Assembly: GCF_011752815.1 (NCBI RefSeq)
Contig: NZ_VWWV01000006.1
Coordinates: forward strand, 111,955-175,954
Source: Enterobacter sp. Cy-643
Lineage (GTDB): Bacteria > Pseudomonadota > Gammaproteobacteria > Enterobacterales > Enterobacteriaceae
Reading direction: 5' to 3'
DNA length: 64,000 nt
The translations under genes were made by a program, and so were the position numbers. Below the pieces are notes generated by a model. It was given only the letters and a program-made list of their open reading frames with translations, searched no databases and was not told the origin of the DNA. How positions within the stretch are numbered: the first letter of the stretch is position 1; each line of letters starts with the position of its first letter. Below are positions 42,783 through 51,793 of the stretch, in pieces.

Positions 42783-43691
42783 CTACCCGTTTAACCCCCG
42801 CAATGCTTCACGTATAAAGCCTTGTTTTTTGGCCAGCAGATCGCTTGCCTCTTCGGCTGACAGGCCGCTCAGCAGCATGAAGATCGCCGTTTTACAGTGG
42901 CGGTGACAGGCGCTCAGCGCGGCTTCGGCCTGCTCCGGACTGCATTCGGTCGCCGCCACCACGATATTGACCTGGCGCTGGATCAGCTTGGCATTGGTCG
43001 CTTCCACATCCACCATCAGGTTGCCGTAGACTTTGCCGCTGCGGATCATCGACCCGGTGGTGATCATATTCAGGATCAGCTTTTGCGCGGTCCCGGCTTT
43101 CATGCGCGAAGAGCCGGTAACGATTTCCGGGCCGACGACCGGTTCAATGGCGATATCCGCCGCCAGGCTCATTTCGCTGCCCGGGTTACAGGAGATCGCG
43201 GCCACGGTGGCCCCCACGCTTTTTGCATAGGCCATCGCGCCCAGCACGTAAGGCGTACGCCCGCTGGCGGCAATCCCCACCAGCACATCACGCGCGCTGA
43301 AGTTCAGGTTACGCAGATCCTGCTCGCCCATTTGCCGGTTGTCTTCGGCGTTTTCTACCGCCTGCAGAATGGCAGGATGCCCGCCGGCAATCAGCCCGAC
43401 GACCTGCTCACGCGGCGTGCCGAATGTTGGCGGGCACTCACTTGCATCCAGAATGCCCAGACGACCGGACGTTCCCGCGCCGCTATAAATCAGCCTGCCG
43501 CCCTGAGCGAAAGCAGCGACTACTTTATCGACAACCTGAGCGACCTGTGGCAGCGTGGCCTCCACCGCCAGCGGCACCTGCTTGTCTTCGTTATTGATAA
43601 CTTTAAGCATCTCTAAGGTTGGCAGCGTGTCGATTTCCGCGCTGGCCGGATTGCGGCCTTCGGTGACCAGTTTGGTTAAGTTAATTTTCAT
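42783..43691 (-). CDS. murQ: N-acetylmuramic acid 6-phosphate etherase MurQ
   Basis: 302 residues from [15 protein letters not shown]. The SIS sugar-isomerase domain shows [20 protein letters not shown], and the catalytic glutamate region is near [20 protein letters not shown]. It removes the lactyl ether to give GlcNAc-6-phosphate, feeding cell-wall recycling products into metabolism. The operon is murQP; the regulator gene murR, divergent from murQ in E. coli, is not here. Confidence 0.95.
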   Translation of the reverse strand: MKINLTKLVTEGRNPASAEIDTLPTLEMLKVINNEDKQVPLAVEATLPQVAQVVDKVVAAFAQGGRLIYSGAGTSGRLGILDASECPPTFGTPREQVVGLIAGGHPAILQAVENAEDNRQMGEQDLRNLNFSARDVLVGIAASGRTPYVLGAMAYAKSVGATVAAISCNPGSEMSLAADIAIEPVVGPEIVTGSSRMKAGTAQKLILNMITTGSMIRSGKVYGNLMVDVEATNAKLIQRQVNIVVAATECSPEQAEAALSACHRHCKTAIFMLLSGLSAEEASDLLAKKQGFIREALRGLNG

Positions 43692-43728
43692 CGGGACATC
43701 CGTTATGTGTGTTCTGTTGTGCATAGTA

Positions 43729-43779
43729 TGGAATATTTTATTCCATGTGCGTGAACATAATCACGAATATTTTATTCCA
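43729..43779. promoter_or_regulatory. Tandem operator repeats upstream of murQ (MurR-type candidates)
   Basis: TGGAATATTTTATTCCA (43729-43745) is an interrupted palindrome, and GAATATTTTATTCCA recurs at 43765-43779, centres 34 bases apart (about three helical turns). RpiR-family repressors such as MurR bind paired sites of this kind over the murQ promoter. The GGAATA/TATTCC arms are the basis of the call; the regulator itself is outside the window. Confidence 0.7.
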
Positions 43780-43815
43780 CGACAAAGGGAATAGCAGAAT
43801 AACTCAGGCGAGAAA

Positions 43816-43833
43816 GCCGCCCTTATGGGCGGC
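43816..43833 (-). terminator. Terminator of the metC-like gene
   Basis: GCCGCCC, four-base loop, GGGCGGC, with TTTCT following on the minus strand, 12 bases after the stop. Confidence 0.75.
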
Positions 43834-43844
43834 AAAAGAGGGAA

Positions 43845-45035
43845 TCAGGCGATGCGGGTAAAACCGGCTTCCAGGTCGGCAATCAGTTCTTCAACGTTTT
43901 CCAGGCCAATATGGACTCGCACCAGCGTGCCGCTGAAATCCACCTTACCTGCCGGACGAATGTCGTTCAGCTCTTCCGGCTGGTTGGCCAGGATCAGTGA
44001 CTCAAACCCGCCCCAGGAATACGCCATATGGAACAGCGTAAAATTATCCAGGTAACCCGCAAGCTGCTCGTCCGTCAGGCGCTGTTTTAGCACAAAGGAG
44101 AACAGGCCGGAGCTGCCGGAAAAGTCGCGTTCGAAGAACGCATGCCCCGGACATTCAGCCAGCGCGGGATGGTTAACTCGTTCCACCAGCGGATGAGCCG
44201 ACAGCCAGCGGGCAATCGCGAGGCTGCTTTCCTCATGCTGCTTCAACCTGACTCCCAGCGTGCGCAGGCCACGAGCGGCCATATATGCCGTATCGGCATC
44301 CAGCGTCTGGCCCATCAGGTACGAGTTTTCACGCAGGCGATCCCAGCAGCGCGCGTTGGCAACCGCCGTCCCCAGCATGCCGTCCGAATGGCCGATGGTG
44401 TATTTGGTCCCGGCCTGAATCGAGATATCCACGCCATAATCCAGCGCCCGGAACAGCACTCCGGCGGCCCACGTGTTGTCCAGCATGACAACAATTTCAG
44501 GGTTAACGGCGCGAATCGCCTTGATCATACCGGGCACGTCCTGAACCTCCATGGTAATTGAGCCCGGAGATTCAAGGAAAACGACGCGGGTATTGGGCTG
44601 GATAAGTTCAGCGATCCCGGCGCCAATCAGCGGATCGTAATACGTTGTTGTGACGTTGAATTTGCTCAGGATCTTGTTGCAGAAATCCTGAGTTGGCTCG
44701 TAGGCCGCGCCGGTCATCAGGATATGATCTCCGCCGCTGACAAAAGCCAGAATCGCATTGGTGACCGCCGCCGCGCCGCACGGATAAAGCGAGCACCCGG
44801 CGCCGCCTTCTAACTCCGTCATCGCCTTCTGGAAGGAAAAATGCGTCAGCGTGCCTCTGCGGCCATAGAACAGCTCGCCGTTTGCCCGGTTTGCAGTGGC
44901 AAATTTTTTGGCTGTCACGCTGTCAAATACCAGCGAGGACGCACGCTGGATGACCGCATTTACCGCCCCCTGGGTGTAGCGTTTTTCACGCCCGGCGACG
45001 ACCAGCTGAGTTTCAAGATGACTTTTCTGTTTCAT
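43845..45035 (-). CDS. MetC-like cystathionine beta-lyase (PLP C-S lyase)
   Basis: 396 residues, closely collinear with E. coli MetC (395). The PLP lysine is in [13 protein letters not shown], the phosphate-binding tyrosine/arginine in [13 protein letters not shown], and [15 protein letters not shown] matches. Such enzymes cleave cystathionine or cystine to pyruvate, ammonia and a thiol. It is probably a second C-S lyase rather than the housekeeping metC, because it is preceded by a transporter and a divergent LysR gene; that is inference. The gene is complete. Confidence 0.85.
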   Translation of the reverse strand: MKQKSHLETQLVVAGREKRYTQGAVNAVIQRASSLVFDSVTAKKFATANRANGELFYGRRGTLTHFSFQKAMTELEGGAGCSLYPCGAAAVTNAILAFVSGGDHILMTGAAYEPTQDFCNKILSKFNVTTTYYDPLIGAGIAELIQPNTRVVFLESPGSITMEVQDVPGMIKAIRAVNPEIVVMLDNTWAAGVLFRALDYGVDISIQAGTKYTIGHSDGMLGTAVANARCWDRLRENSYLMGQTLDADTAYMAARGLRTLGVRLKQHEESSLAIARWLSAHPLVERVNHPALAECPGHAFFERDFSGSSGLFSFVLKQRLTDEQLAGYLDNFTLFHMAYSWGGFESLILANQPEELNDIRPAGKVDFSGTLVRVHIGLENVEELIADLEAGFTRIA

Positions 45036-45077
45036 AAAATTCTCCCGTTATTTCCTGATTCATTCCATTCAGAGGGC

Positions 45078-46322
45078 TTAGCCAGCAACGCTGTTTGCGG
45101 CCAGCGGAGCGCTGGTTTCCGGTTCACCGCGCTTCTTTCCGGCGAAGCGTTCCACGATTTGCGCCGCATTAAGATCGTGGATCACGTTGATAAGCGTGGC
45201 CGGTGCATCGGTAATGGTGCCAAGCACCACCAGCAGCGGGATGGCTTCCATTGGCAACCCCAGCGTCGTAACGATAAAGATTTCCCCGAGGAACGCGCCG
45301 CCCGGCACGCCACCAACGATGATCGCCGACAGCACGGCAATCAGCATCGCGAGGAAGAAGGTTTCGCTGGTAAACGGCAGGCCAAGAACCGAATAGATAA
45401 AGACGATTTTCAACGCGGCAATCATCGCCACGCCGCCTTTATTGAGGTTCACCAGCAGCGGAATCGAGACATCGACAATTTCAGGGTTGATGCCCATTGC
45501 CTTGCCCGCACGCAGCGTAACCGGCAGAGTACCGAGCGAAGAGCAGGTGCCCAGCGCGGTCGCGGAAGGTTCAATCGCGTGTTTCCAGAACGCTTTTACT
45601 GCCGGAAGCCCGCCGCCAATCCACGAATAGAAAATGGAGCCCAGCACGTAATAGATAAGCGTTGCGGCCATAAATAACCCGATGGCCCGGGCGAAGGTCA
45701 TCAGCAGCGAAGCATCCTGGCTCGCCATGGTTGCAGCGAAGTAGCAGCCCAGGCCGACAGGTGCCACCTTCATGATAATCGAGACAATTTTCATGATAAC
45801 GGTGTTGGCATCCTGCAGCAGAGCGGCGATACGTTTGCCCGCATCCGCCGACTGACCAATCGCCACGCCGGCGATAATCGCAATCACGATCAGCGCCAGA
45901 ATGTTCGACTTGGAGAACAGACCGACAAAGTCGCTGGTGGTCACCATGCTGACAAAATCCATCTCCCCCGAGCCGCCTTTCACCGAATGGGAAAGATCGA
46001 TGGTCACCCCCTGGGCCGGGTTGTACCAAAGCGCCAGCAGCACAATGCCTGCGGCGGGAATAAGCGCCATGGCGATGGAAACAATAAAAATAACCACCAT
46101 GATGCGCCCCAATCTTTTAAGGTCGGTCATACCGGCAATAGAAGACATCACGCTGACGCCGACCAGCGGCACAATAATCATAAACAACAGGTTGAGGAAT
46201 ATTTGACCGACTGGCTGTAATTTAATGGCGTAAGTCGGGGCATAAATACCCAGCAGGCCGCCGACAATAAGCGCAAATAAAAGAGCAAAGGATGATTTGT
46301 AGGGTTCGAGGCGTGTCCACAT
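45078..46322 (-). CDS. Dicarboxylate/amino acid:cation symporter (DAACS family)
   Basis: 414 residues from MWTRLEPYKSSFALLF, with AGAAGG eight bases upstream. The family's two-fold inverted topology is recognisable, with the re-entrant serine-rich loop ATALGTCSSLGTLPVTLR (HP1-like) and the later VPGGAFLGEIFIVTTLG (HP2-like). Relatives carry glutamate, dicarboxylates, serine or cystine. Placed 42 bases upstream of the metC-like gene on the same strand, it probably brings in the sulfur-containing substrate of that lyase. Confidence 0.85.
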   Translation of the reverse strand: MWTRLEPYKSSFALLFALIVGGLLGIYAPTYAIKLQPVGQIFLNLLFMIIVPLVGVSVMSSIAGMTDLKRLGRIMVVIFIVSIAMALIPAAGIVLLALWYNPAQGVTIDLSHSVKGGSGEMDFVSMVTTSDFVGLFSKSNILALIVIAIIAGVAIGQSADAGKRIAALLQDANTVIMKIVSIIMKVAPVGLGCYFAATMASQDASLLMTFARAIGLFMAATLIYYVLGSIFYSWIGGGLPAVKAFWKHAIEPSATALGTCSSLGTLPVTLRAGKAMGINPEIVDVSIPLLVNLNKGGVAMIAALKIVFIYSVLGLPFTSETFFLAMLIAVLSAIIVGGVPGGAFLGEIFIVTTLGLPMEAIPLLVVLGTITDAPATLINVIHDLNAAQIVERFAGKKRGEPETSAPLAANSVAG

Positions 46323-46547
46323 AAAGGATACCTTCTCAATAAAAGTAATAATAACTGGGACGAAAATCACAATTATCAGCTGCTGTAATTAAATCCCCGG
46401 AATTTTGTGATTCAAATCACGAATGATGTATAAAATTCATTTTCTAACTTCTTTATTTACTACATCGCAATAGTTACACTTTTAAAATTCGATTGGTATG
46501 GGGAATTAATACCGTTTTCGCAAATCACTTGTGAATAAAAGGAAAAA

Positions 46548-47471
46548 ATGAGCGCGCCAATTTCACTCAAGCATCTCGAGGTATTCGTCAAAATTATTGA
46601 TTGCGGCGGGCTGTCAGAAGCGGCAGCGCAGCTCAGCGTGTCACCTTCGGCGGTGAGCAAGAGCCTGGCGGCGCTGGAGGATTTGCTGGGCACTACGCTT
46701 ATCAAAAGAACAACCCGCAGCATTACGCTGACCGATGCCGGGCAATATTTGTTTAACCGCGCTAATAAGTTAATTAAAGAATTCGACGACACGCTAAATA
46801 CCACATCAAGCTATTACAACAATCCGCAGGGTGAATTACGCATCACCTGCTCTATTGCGTTTGGCTACGCCAGGCTGGTCAACCTTGTTGATAAATATCG
46901 AGCAAACTTTCCCGATGTGAATCTTTATATAGACCTCAACGATAACTTTATTAATCTTAATGAATCCGACTTCGATATCGCCCTGCGAATATCCACCTCT
47001 CCGCCGCAAAATTACGCCATGCGCAAACTGGCCCCCGTACGCTGGGCTTACTGCGCCACCGCAGGCTATCTCAGCAAGAAAGGGATGCCGGGCAAACGCA
47101 CGGATCTGGTCACGCACGACTGCCTGGTTTACCCTGGGTTAACGCCGCAGATAAAAACGACCGATGAGCATGAACGGCAGCACCTGCTAAAAATGCGCAC
47201 GCCAATCCAGGCCAACAGTAGCCTGGTCCTGCTTAAATCGGTGCTGGAAAACCAGGGCGTTGCCTACCTGCCTACCTACCTGATTGGCGACCATATTCAA
47301 AAGGACGAGCTAACTCCGCTGCTGCTGGACGGCATCATCACCTACGACACCCACGCGCTGTACGCCCTTTATTTCCCGAGCAAATACAGCAACCCGAAGG
47401 TCCGCTCGTTTATTGATTTCCTGGTGGGGGAGCTTTCGCCGCAGCCGGCATGGGATAACTGGATCCCTTGA
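46548..47471 (+). CDS. LysR-family regulator divergent from the symporter/C-S lyase pair
   Basis: 307 residues. The winged helix is at the N-terminus (LKHLEVFVKIIDCGGLSEAA, PSAVSKSLAALEDLLGTTL). The effector domain resembles the CrgA/DsdC-like group (LRITCSIAFGYARLV; SDFDIALRI). It is separated from the symporter gene by about 225 bases, enough for a shared regulatory region. The inducer is not known. Confidence 0.87.
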   Translation: MSAPISLKHLEVFVKIIDCGGLSEAAAQLSVSPSAVSKSLAALEDLLGTTLIKRTTRSITLTDAGQYLFNRANKLIKEFDDTLNTTSSYYNNPQGELRITCSIAFGYARLVNLVDKYRANFPDVNLYIDLNDNFINLNESDFDIALRISTSPPQNYAMRKLAPVRWAYCATAGYLSKKGMPGKRTDLVTHDCLVYPGLTPQIKTTDEHERQHLLKMRTPIQANSSLVLLKSVLENQGVAYLPTYLIGDHIQKDELTPLLLDGIITYDTHALYALYFPSKYSNPKVRSFIDFLVGELSPQPAWDNWIP

Positions 47472-47539
47472 TTATTCCCCTTTAGTTTTTATGTGTTATT
47501 ATTCGCCCGTTTCCTCAACCAAAGTCACTCAGAGGCCTG

Positions 47540-47566
47540 ATGCTGGAGAATGTCATCATCCGATAA
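47540..47566 (+). CDS. Short leader ORF upstream of topAI (toiL-like)
   Basis: ATG-CTG-GAG-AAT-GTC-ATC-ATC-CGA-TAA encodes MLENVIIR, with AGAGG four bases before the start. In E. coli topAI is controlled by a short upstream frame, toiL, whose stalled translation exposes the topAI ribosome site and blocks Rho-dependent termination. This frame has the right position, and its stop codon lies inside the left arm of a hairpin. I am relying on position and architecture; I did not compare the peptide with E. coli ToiL. Confidence 0.6.
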   Translation: MLENVIIR

Positions 47567-47602
47567 TCAGTTTCCCGCCCACCAAAGGACGGACTGATTA
47601 TC
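47562..47602 (+). promoter_or_regulatory. Leader hairpin overlapping the stop of the short ORF
   Basis: GATAATCAGT (47562-47571) pairs perfectly with ACTGATTATC (47593-47602). The TAA of the leader frame is within the left arm, so a ribosome at the stop would open the stem. A second small stem AACACA/TGTGTT (47624-47640) lies nearer to topAI. Together they could gate topAI translation. Confidence 0.7.
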
Positions 47603-47651
47603 ACTGCGCTTAATCCGTATGCGAACACACGCGTTGTGTTGGCACGTTTAG

Positions 47652-47936
<285 letters not shown>

Positions 47937-47984
47937 TTGACGAAAGCCTGGATGAAACTGGCGTTTTGAAGGGCTGAAACAAAT

Positions 47985-48004
47985 AACGGGCCACCCGGCC
48001 CGTT
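47985..48004. repeat. Hairpin, first copy, downstream of topAI
   Basis: AACGGGCCACCCGGCCCGTT, an 8-bp stem. The same 20 bases recur at 48146-48165. The flanking A/T (AAAT to the left) would make a terminator only for minus-strand transcription. Confidence 0.75.
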
Positions 48005-48067
48005 GAGACTGATGACAAACCTCATGCGGATAAAATTCTGCAATCTGTCGCCAGAAAAATAAACTGG

Positions 48068-48087
48068 AAAATCAATGCATTGATTTT
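48068..48087. repeat. 20-bp perfect palindrome
   Basis: AAAATCAATGCATTGATTTT is fully self-complementary, between topAI and glgS. It may be a protein-binding site; no regulator is assigned. Confidence 0.7.
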
Positions 48088-48101
48088 CGGCTACTCACCA
48101 C

Positions 48102-48133
48102 AAAGAAGGAAAAACCACGCTTTTTCCTTCTTT
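48102..48133. terminator. Strong bidirectional terminator-like hairpin between topAI and glgS
   Basis: AAAGAAGGAAAAA and TTTTTCCTTCTTT form a 13-bp perfect stem around a six-base loop CCACGC. T-rich on either strand, placed between convergent genes. Confidence 0.75.
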
Positions 48134-48145
48134 GTCAGCAACCTG

Positions 48146-48165
48146 AACGGGCCACCCGGCCCGTT
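48146..48165. repeat. Hairpin, second copy, directly after glgS
   Basis: Identical 20 bases to 47985-48004, here three bases past the glgS stop and followed by ATTT on the plus strand. Position suits transcript-end formation for topAI or glgS. Confidence 0.7.
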
Positions 48166-48168
48166 ATT

Positions 48169-48363
48169 TCAGTGCTCGAGCTCGGCGGCCCGGGATTCCT
48201 CTTCGCAATACTGGTTAAAACGTTCGCAGAACCACATTTTTTGCTCGCGGCTCATGTTGCCGGTCACGGCCTGGAGATTCACCTGCTGCCCCGAAGCCTG
48301 CATACGCGCGAAGCTACGCGCCAGAAAATCAAAATTCTTTACTGCCCGTAGGTCTCTGTTCAT
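48169..48363 (-). CDS. glgS: Surface composition regulator GlgS (ScoR)
   Basis: 64 residues from MNRDLRAVKNFDFLARSFAR, with GAGGG eight bases upstream. It matches E. coli GlgS (66 residues) in NFDFLARSFARM, LAVTGNM-like (LQAVTGNM) and the C-terminal tyrosine/glutamate helix ending ELEH. GlgS was first linked to glycogen accumulation and later shown to lower motility and type 1 fimbriae. In E. coli it is an RpoS-dependent gene. Further upstream in-frame ATGs are not needed. Confidence 0.9.
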   Translation of the reverse strand: MNRDLRAVKNFDFLARSFARMQASGQQVNLQAVTGNMSREQKMWFCERFNQYCEEESRAAELEH

Positions 48364-48489
48364 CAGCATATCCCTCTGTGAGTTAACTTTTGGGTAAGTC
48401 ATATGCTTCTGTTTTCAGTATCGACCCGATGACGATTGTTTTTTGAACAATGAATGCGGTTTTTGGCAAAAGGAGCGGAACGCCAGTTG

Positions 48490-49677
48490 TCAGCCCCCGG
48501 AAACAGAACGCTGACGCAGCCCCTGCCACAGCAAAACAATCGCCGACAAAGCCAGCCACGGCAGGAGCAGCTCGTTAAGTTTTTCCCAGCCAAGCCACTC
48601 GAGTAATGCCCCGGCGCTTAAAGAACAGCTCAGGCCAACAATAAAGATAGTCATATCGTTAACCGCCTGCGCAACGCCCTTTTCCGTTGCAGAAAAGGTG
48701 GTGGTTAGCAGGGCAGTCCCGCCGATATAAAGGAAGTTCCACCCCAGACCAACGAAGATCAGCGCGCTGGCAAACGAGGTGAAGCTCGTTCCCGTCAGCG
48801 CCAGCAGAATATGGCAGCCAAATAGCGCCACACCGGACAGCATCACGCGGATACTGCCGAAGCGGGCAATCAGTTTGCCGGTAATGAAAGAGGGGAGAAA
48901 CATCGCCAAAACATGCAGTTGAATAACGCTGGAGGTTTGCGCCAGCGAATGGTGGTGGTGCAACATCGCCAGAGGCGTAGCCGTCATCGCCAGAATCATG
49001 ATGCCGTACCCGGTTGCCGCGCTAAAAAGCGCCGTCAGATAAGCAGGCTGCCTGATAACCGTCCTCCAGGGCCGCGCCGGGGCATAATTAGCGGCGGCTT
49101 CCCGGCTCGCGGGAGCGGAAAGACGGGCAAGCAAAAGCACCGCCACAGAGGAGATCCCGGCCAAAATAATGAAGGATCCCAGATAGCGTGGGGTCATGAG
49201 ATCGCTGCCGAATCGGGCAAGGAATGGTCCCGCCAGCGCCGCCACAATTCCACCCGTCATAACCAGTGAAATGGCCTTTGGCCGGAAGGCATCGCTGGCC
49301 ACTTCGCTGGCGGCGAAACGATAGAACTGAGCAAAAGATTGATACACCCCCACCAGCAGTGTGCCAACGCACAGCAGAAGAAATGAGGCAGACATAATCC
49401 CTAAACCCGCTATCACACCGCCAGTTACCCCCGCAGCAGCTCCGGCCATAAACCCTGTTTTTCGTCCCACTCTGGCCATCCACAGCGAAGCGGGAAAGGT
49501 CGTCAGCGCGGTACCGAGGAACATCGCGGCGATAGGCGCCGTCGCAAGCCCTGGTGAAGGCGCCAGCCGCCCACCCGCCAGGCCGCCAATTGTCATCACC
49601 AACACTGAGACGGTTTGAAAAATTGCCTGGGCACCCACCAAAAGGAGCACCTGGCGGTACATGTTTTTATATGACAT
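48490..49677 (-). CDS. MFS transporter divergent from an ArsR-rhodanese regulator
   Basis: 395 residues from MSYKNMYRQVLLLVGAQ. Around twelve hydrophobic helices; DHA-type drug/metabolite exporter layout, with WMARVGRKTGF as the loop 2-3 motif. A histidine run (MLHHHHSLA) between central helices is notable. The start is divergent from the ArsR-type gene by about 140 bases that hold a palindromic operator. The cargo may be a thiol-reactive or sulfur compound, inferred from the regulator only. Confidence 0.82.
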   Translation of the reverse strand: MSYKNMYRQVLLLVGAQAIFQTVSVLVMTIGGLAGGRLAPSPGLATAPIAAMFLGTALTTFPASLWMARVGRKTGFMAGAAAGVTGGVIAGLGIMSASFLLLCVGTLLVGVYQSFAQFYRFAASEVASDAFRPKAISLVMTGGIVAALAGPFLARFGSDLMTPRYLGSFIILAGISSVAVLLLARLSAPASREAAANYAPARPWRTVIRQPAYLTALFSAATGYGIMILAMTATPLAMLHHHHSLAQTSSVIQLHVLAMFLPSFITGKLIARFGSIRVMLSGVALFGCHILLALTGTSFTSFASALIFVGLGWNFLYIGGTALLTTTFSATEKGVAQAVNDMTIFIVGLSCSLSAGALLEWLGWEKLNELLLPWLALSAIVLLWQGLRQRSVSGG

Positions 49678-49768
49678 CGGATTTATCCCGTATAACATTG
49701 AGCTGGTTACCGACGAAAAACCTTTCTCTTCAGGTGGGATTTTTCGTCCTATTGCGCTATCATTTAAA

Positions 49769-49790
49769 CATTCAATTGAATGATTGAATG
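49769..49790. promoter_or_regulatory. ArsR-type operator candidate
   Basis: CATTCAATTGAATG (49769-49782) is a perfect palindrome, and a further half-site TTGAATG follows at 49784-49790. It lies 26 bases before the ArsR-rhodanese start and within the shared promoter region with the MFS gene. ArsR-family sites are typically AT-rich palindromes of this length. Confidence 0.65.
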
Positions 49791-49815
49791 TTGCTGTTAA
49801 CGAGGTGAAGAGTCA

Positions 49816-50469
49816 ATGAGCCAGCCGGAAAAATTTTTGTATTCGCACCTCGGCGAACTGGCGAGGTTGCTGGGCAATGGCGCGAGGATTGAAATTCTGG
49901 AGCATCTTGCCGGAGGAGAACTGTCCGTTGATATGCTGTCCGGACTGACGGGCATGTCCACGGCCAGCACCTCGCAACACCTGCAAAACCTTCGAAAGGG
50001 CAACTTTGTGACCTCCCGGCGCGACGGTAAACATATCATTTATCGGCTGGCTGACGGCCCGGTAAGAAGCGTGATTGCCAGCCTTCGCTGCTTTGCTGAA
50101 TACCACAGCGAGGCTATTCGCAGCATTGCTGCCGACTACCAAAATGCCAGTGAGAGACTGGAACCGGTTGGCCGGGATGAGTTGTTAAGTCGCCTGGAAT
50201 CCGGCGCCGTGACGCTGCTGGACGTCAGGCCAGAGGATGAATTTGGCGATGGTCATCTTCCGGGAGCCCTGAATATTCCACTCAAGGAGCTGGAAGCACG
50301 CCTGGCCGAACTGCCCAAAGATAAAGAAATTGTCGCCTACTGCCGGGGCGCGCACTGTATTCTTTCCGTCGAAGCAGTCGAGTATCTTCGTCGCAAAGGC
50401 TACAAGATACGCCGCTTTGATGCCGGGTACCCGGAATGGGTGGCTGCAGGTCTGGAGACTGAGGCTTAG
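49816..50469 (+). CDS. ArsR-family regulator fused to a rhodanese domain
   Basis: 217 residues. Residues 10-90 are an ArsR/SmtB winged helix (LLGNGARIEILEHLAGGELS; LTGMSTASTSQHLQNLRKGN). Residues 125-212 are a rhodanese domain with LLDVRPEDEFGDGHLPGALN and the active loop CRGAHC. No CxC metal site is seen in the helix-turn-helix part. Fusions of this kind sense reactive sulfur or an oxidised thiol through the rhodanese cysteine. It probably controls itself and the divergent MFS exporter. Confidence 0.9.
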   Translation: MSQPEKFLYSHLGELARLLGNGARIEILEHLAGGELSVDMLSGLTGMSTASTSQHLQNLRKGNFVTSRRDGKHIIYRLADGPVRSVIASLRCFAEYHSEAIRSIAADYQNASERLEPVGRDELLSRLESGAVTLLDVRPEDEFGDGHLPGALNIPLKELEARLAELPKDKEIVAYCRGAHCILSVEAVEYLRRKGYKIRRFDAGYPEWVAAGLETEA

Positions 50470-51734
50470 CGCTGCCGCACCGGCTTTGTAAGCTGCGCCG
50501 CCTCCAGCGTTAACCTTGCGGCAGCGAATCTGTCGCTACGCACGGCAAGGATCTCCTTTTCCCACAGCGGATTCAGCGGAACGTGGTAGCCCGCGTTCTT
50601 GGCCTGCAGCACCAGCTCCGCGAGATCGTCTTTATTTTCAATGATGCACAAAGGCGCGAAGCGCCCGATTTTACGCGGCAGCGCGAACGTCGCCGGGTAA
50701 TTGCTCTCCGGATCGGTGACCGGGTTGGCGCTGTCCGTGGCGTGATGTACCACTTTTTCTCCGTTCCCCACCAGCGCCTGGTTCAGCACGCCAATCATCC
50801 GGCGGGCGCGCTCGCTCGTGTTGCCTGTTTCGTTATCGCTCTTGCGGTAGAAGCTTGCCGGGTTGTCATAGTCCCCGCGCAGCGCCTGGTGCTCAGGCAG
50901 CGTGCGGTAATTTTCCAGCCGCTGACGAAATACCTGATGGGACACATCCGGCACCTGCAAATTATCCTCAGGCCCTAATTCGCTAACGTGCGGGGCGATG
51001 ACCAGCAGATCGTAATCCGCGGTGAAGGGCCGGGCTTCTGTATTCGGGGCAAGCACCTGGAGCGGCACGCCCTGATGGGAAATTTGATACCGCGCTTCTC
51101 CGCTGCCCGGCAGGCGCCGGGCCTCAAACGCATAGCGCTCCCCGCCTGGCCCGCTGGCTCTGAGATGACTCACGCCGCCGGCGTTCTCCGGCGACAACTT
51201 GTCGATAAGCCCCTGCTCAAACAGGCCGTGCAGGCGGCTTTGGGAAACTTCCAGCGGCACGGCTGCGGCATGCCCTTCGGCAATGCAGGCCTGCGTTTGC
51301 AGGTTAAACTTCGCGATTCGCTCGGGCGAGGCATTCTCCAGCTTGCTGAACCGCTGCTCCACGCAGATAAACCCCGCCTGCGGCCCCCACGAGGCGCTTT
51401 TCCCCTTGATGTGAAATCCTTTGGTCGGATGCCCGGCCTCTATCAGCGCCGTCGCCAGCTTGTCTACCGGCCTGACGCCAATGATGCAGTTTTGCTCCGA
51501 GGCAACTCTCTGAAGCGGGATAAGATGCGCTGGCACGATGCCGGTTTTGTCTTTGATTTGCGAGACGAGCCGTGGGAGATCCGTGCCGGGCGTTTGACTC
51601 GCTACGGCCAGGTGACGTTCTGGAGGGCGGTACGCCGCTGGGGTGGATTCAACTTTCATTTTTACGGCCAGACTCCCGGCGATAAACAACAGGCCATTGA
51701 GGCTGCGACCGGGAAAAGGCGGCCGGGGCAGCAT
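50466..51734 (-). CDS. ExoY-like nucleotidyl cyclase toxin (adenylate cyclase toxin family)
   Basis: 422 residues as drawn; MKVES at 51659 would give 397, close to Pseudomonas ExoY (378), and neither start has a good ribosome site. The body follows ExoY: ATALIEAGHPTKGFHIKGKS and SWGPQAGFICVEQ hold the two catalytic lysines (K105, K112; K81/K88 in ExoY). TADYDLLVIAPH has the metal aspartates (D240, D242; D212/D214). VVHHATDSANPVTD has H331 and N337 (H291/N297). ExoY-type enzymes are activated by host actin and make cyclic nucleotides in eukaryotic cells. No signal peptide and no type III genes nearby. The stop overlaps the opposite gene by four bases. Confidence 0.88.
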   Translation of the reverse strand: MLPRPPFPGRSLNGLLFIAGSLAVKMKVESTPAAYRPPERHLAVASQTPGTDLPRLVSQIKDKTGIVPAHLIPLQRVASEQNCIIGVRPVDKLATALIEAGHPTKGFHIKGKSASWGPQAGFICVEQRFSKLENASPERIAKFNLQTQACIAEGHAAAVPLEVSQSRLHGLFEQGLIDKLSPENAGGVSHLRASGPGGERYAFEARRLPGSGEARYQISHQGVPLQVLAPNTEARPFTADYDLLVIAPHVSELGPEDNLQVPDVSHQVFRQRLENYRTLPEHQALRGDYDNPASFYRKSDNETGNTSERARRMIGVLNQALVGNGEKVVHHATDSANPVTDPESNYPATFALPRKIGRFAPLCIIENKDDLAELVLQAKNAGYHVPLNPLWEKEILAVRSDRFAAARLTLEAAQLTKPVRQR

Positions 51735-51793
51735 CGCACAAACACATCACCCAGGTGAGTGCTCGCGAATTGCCCCGCCGCCCCTGGTTCCGG

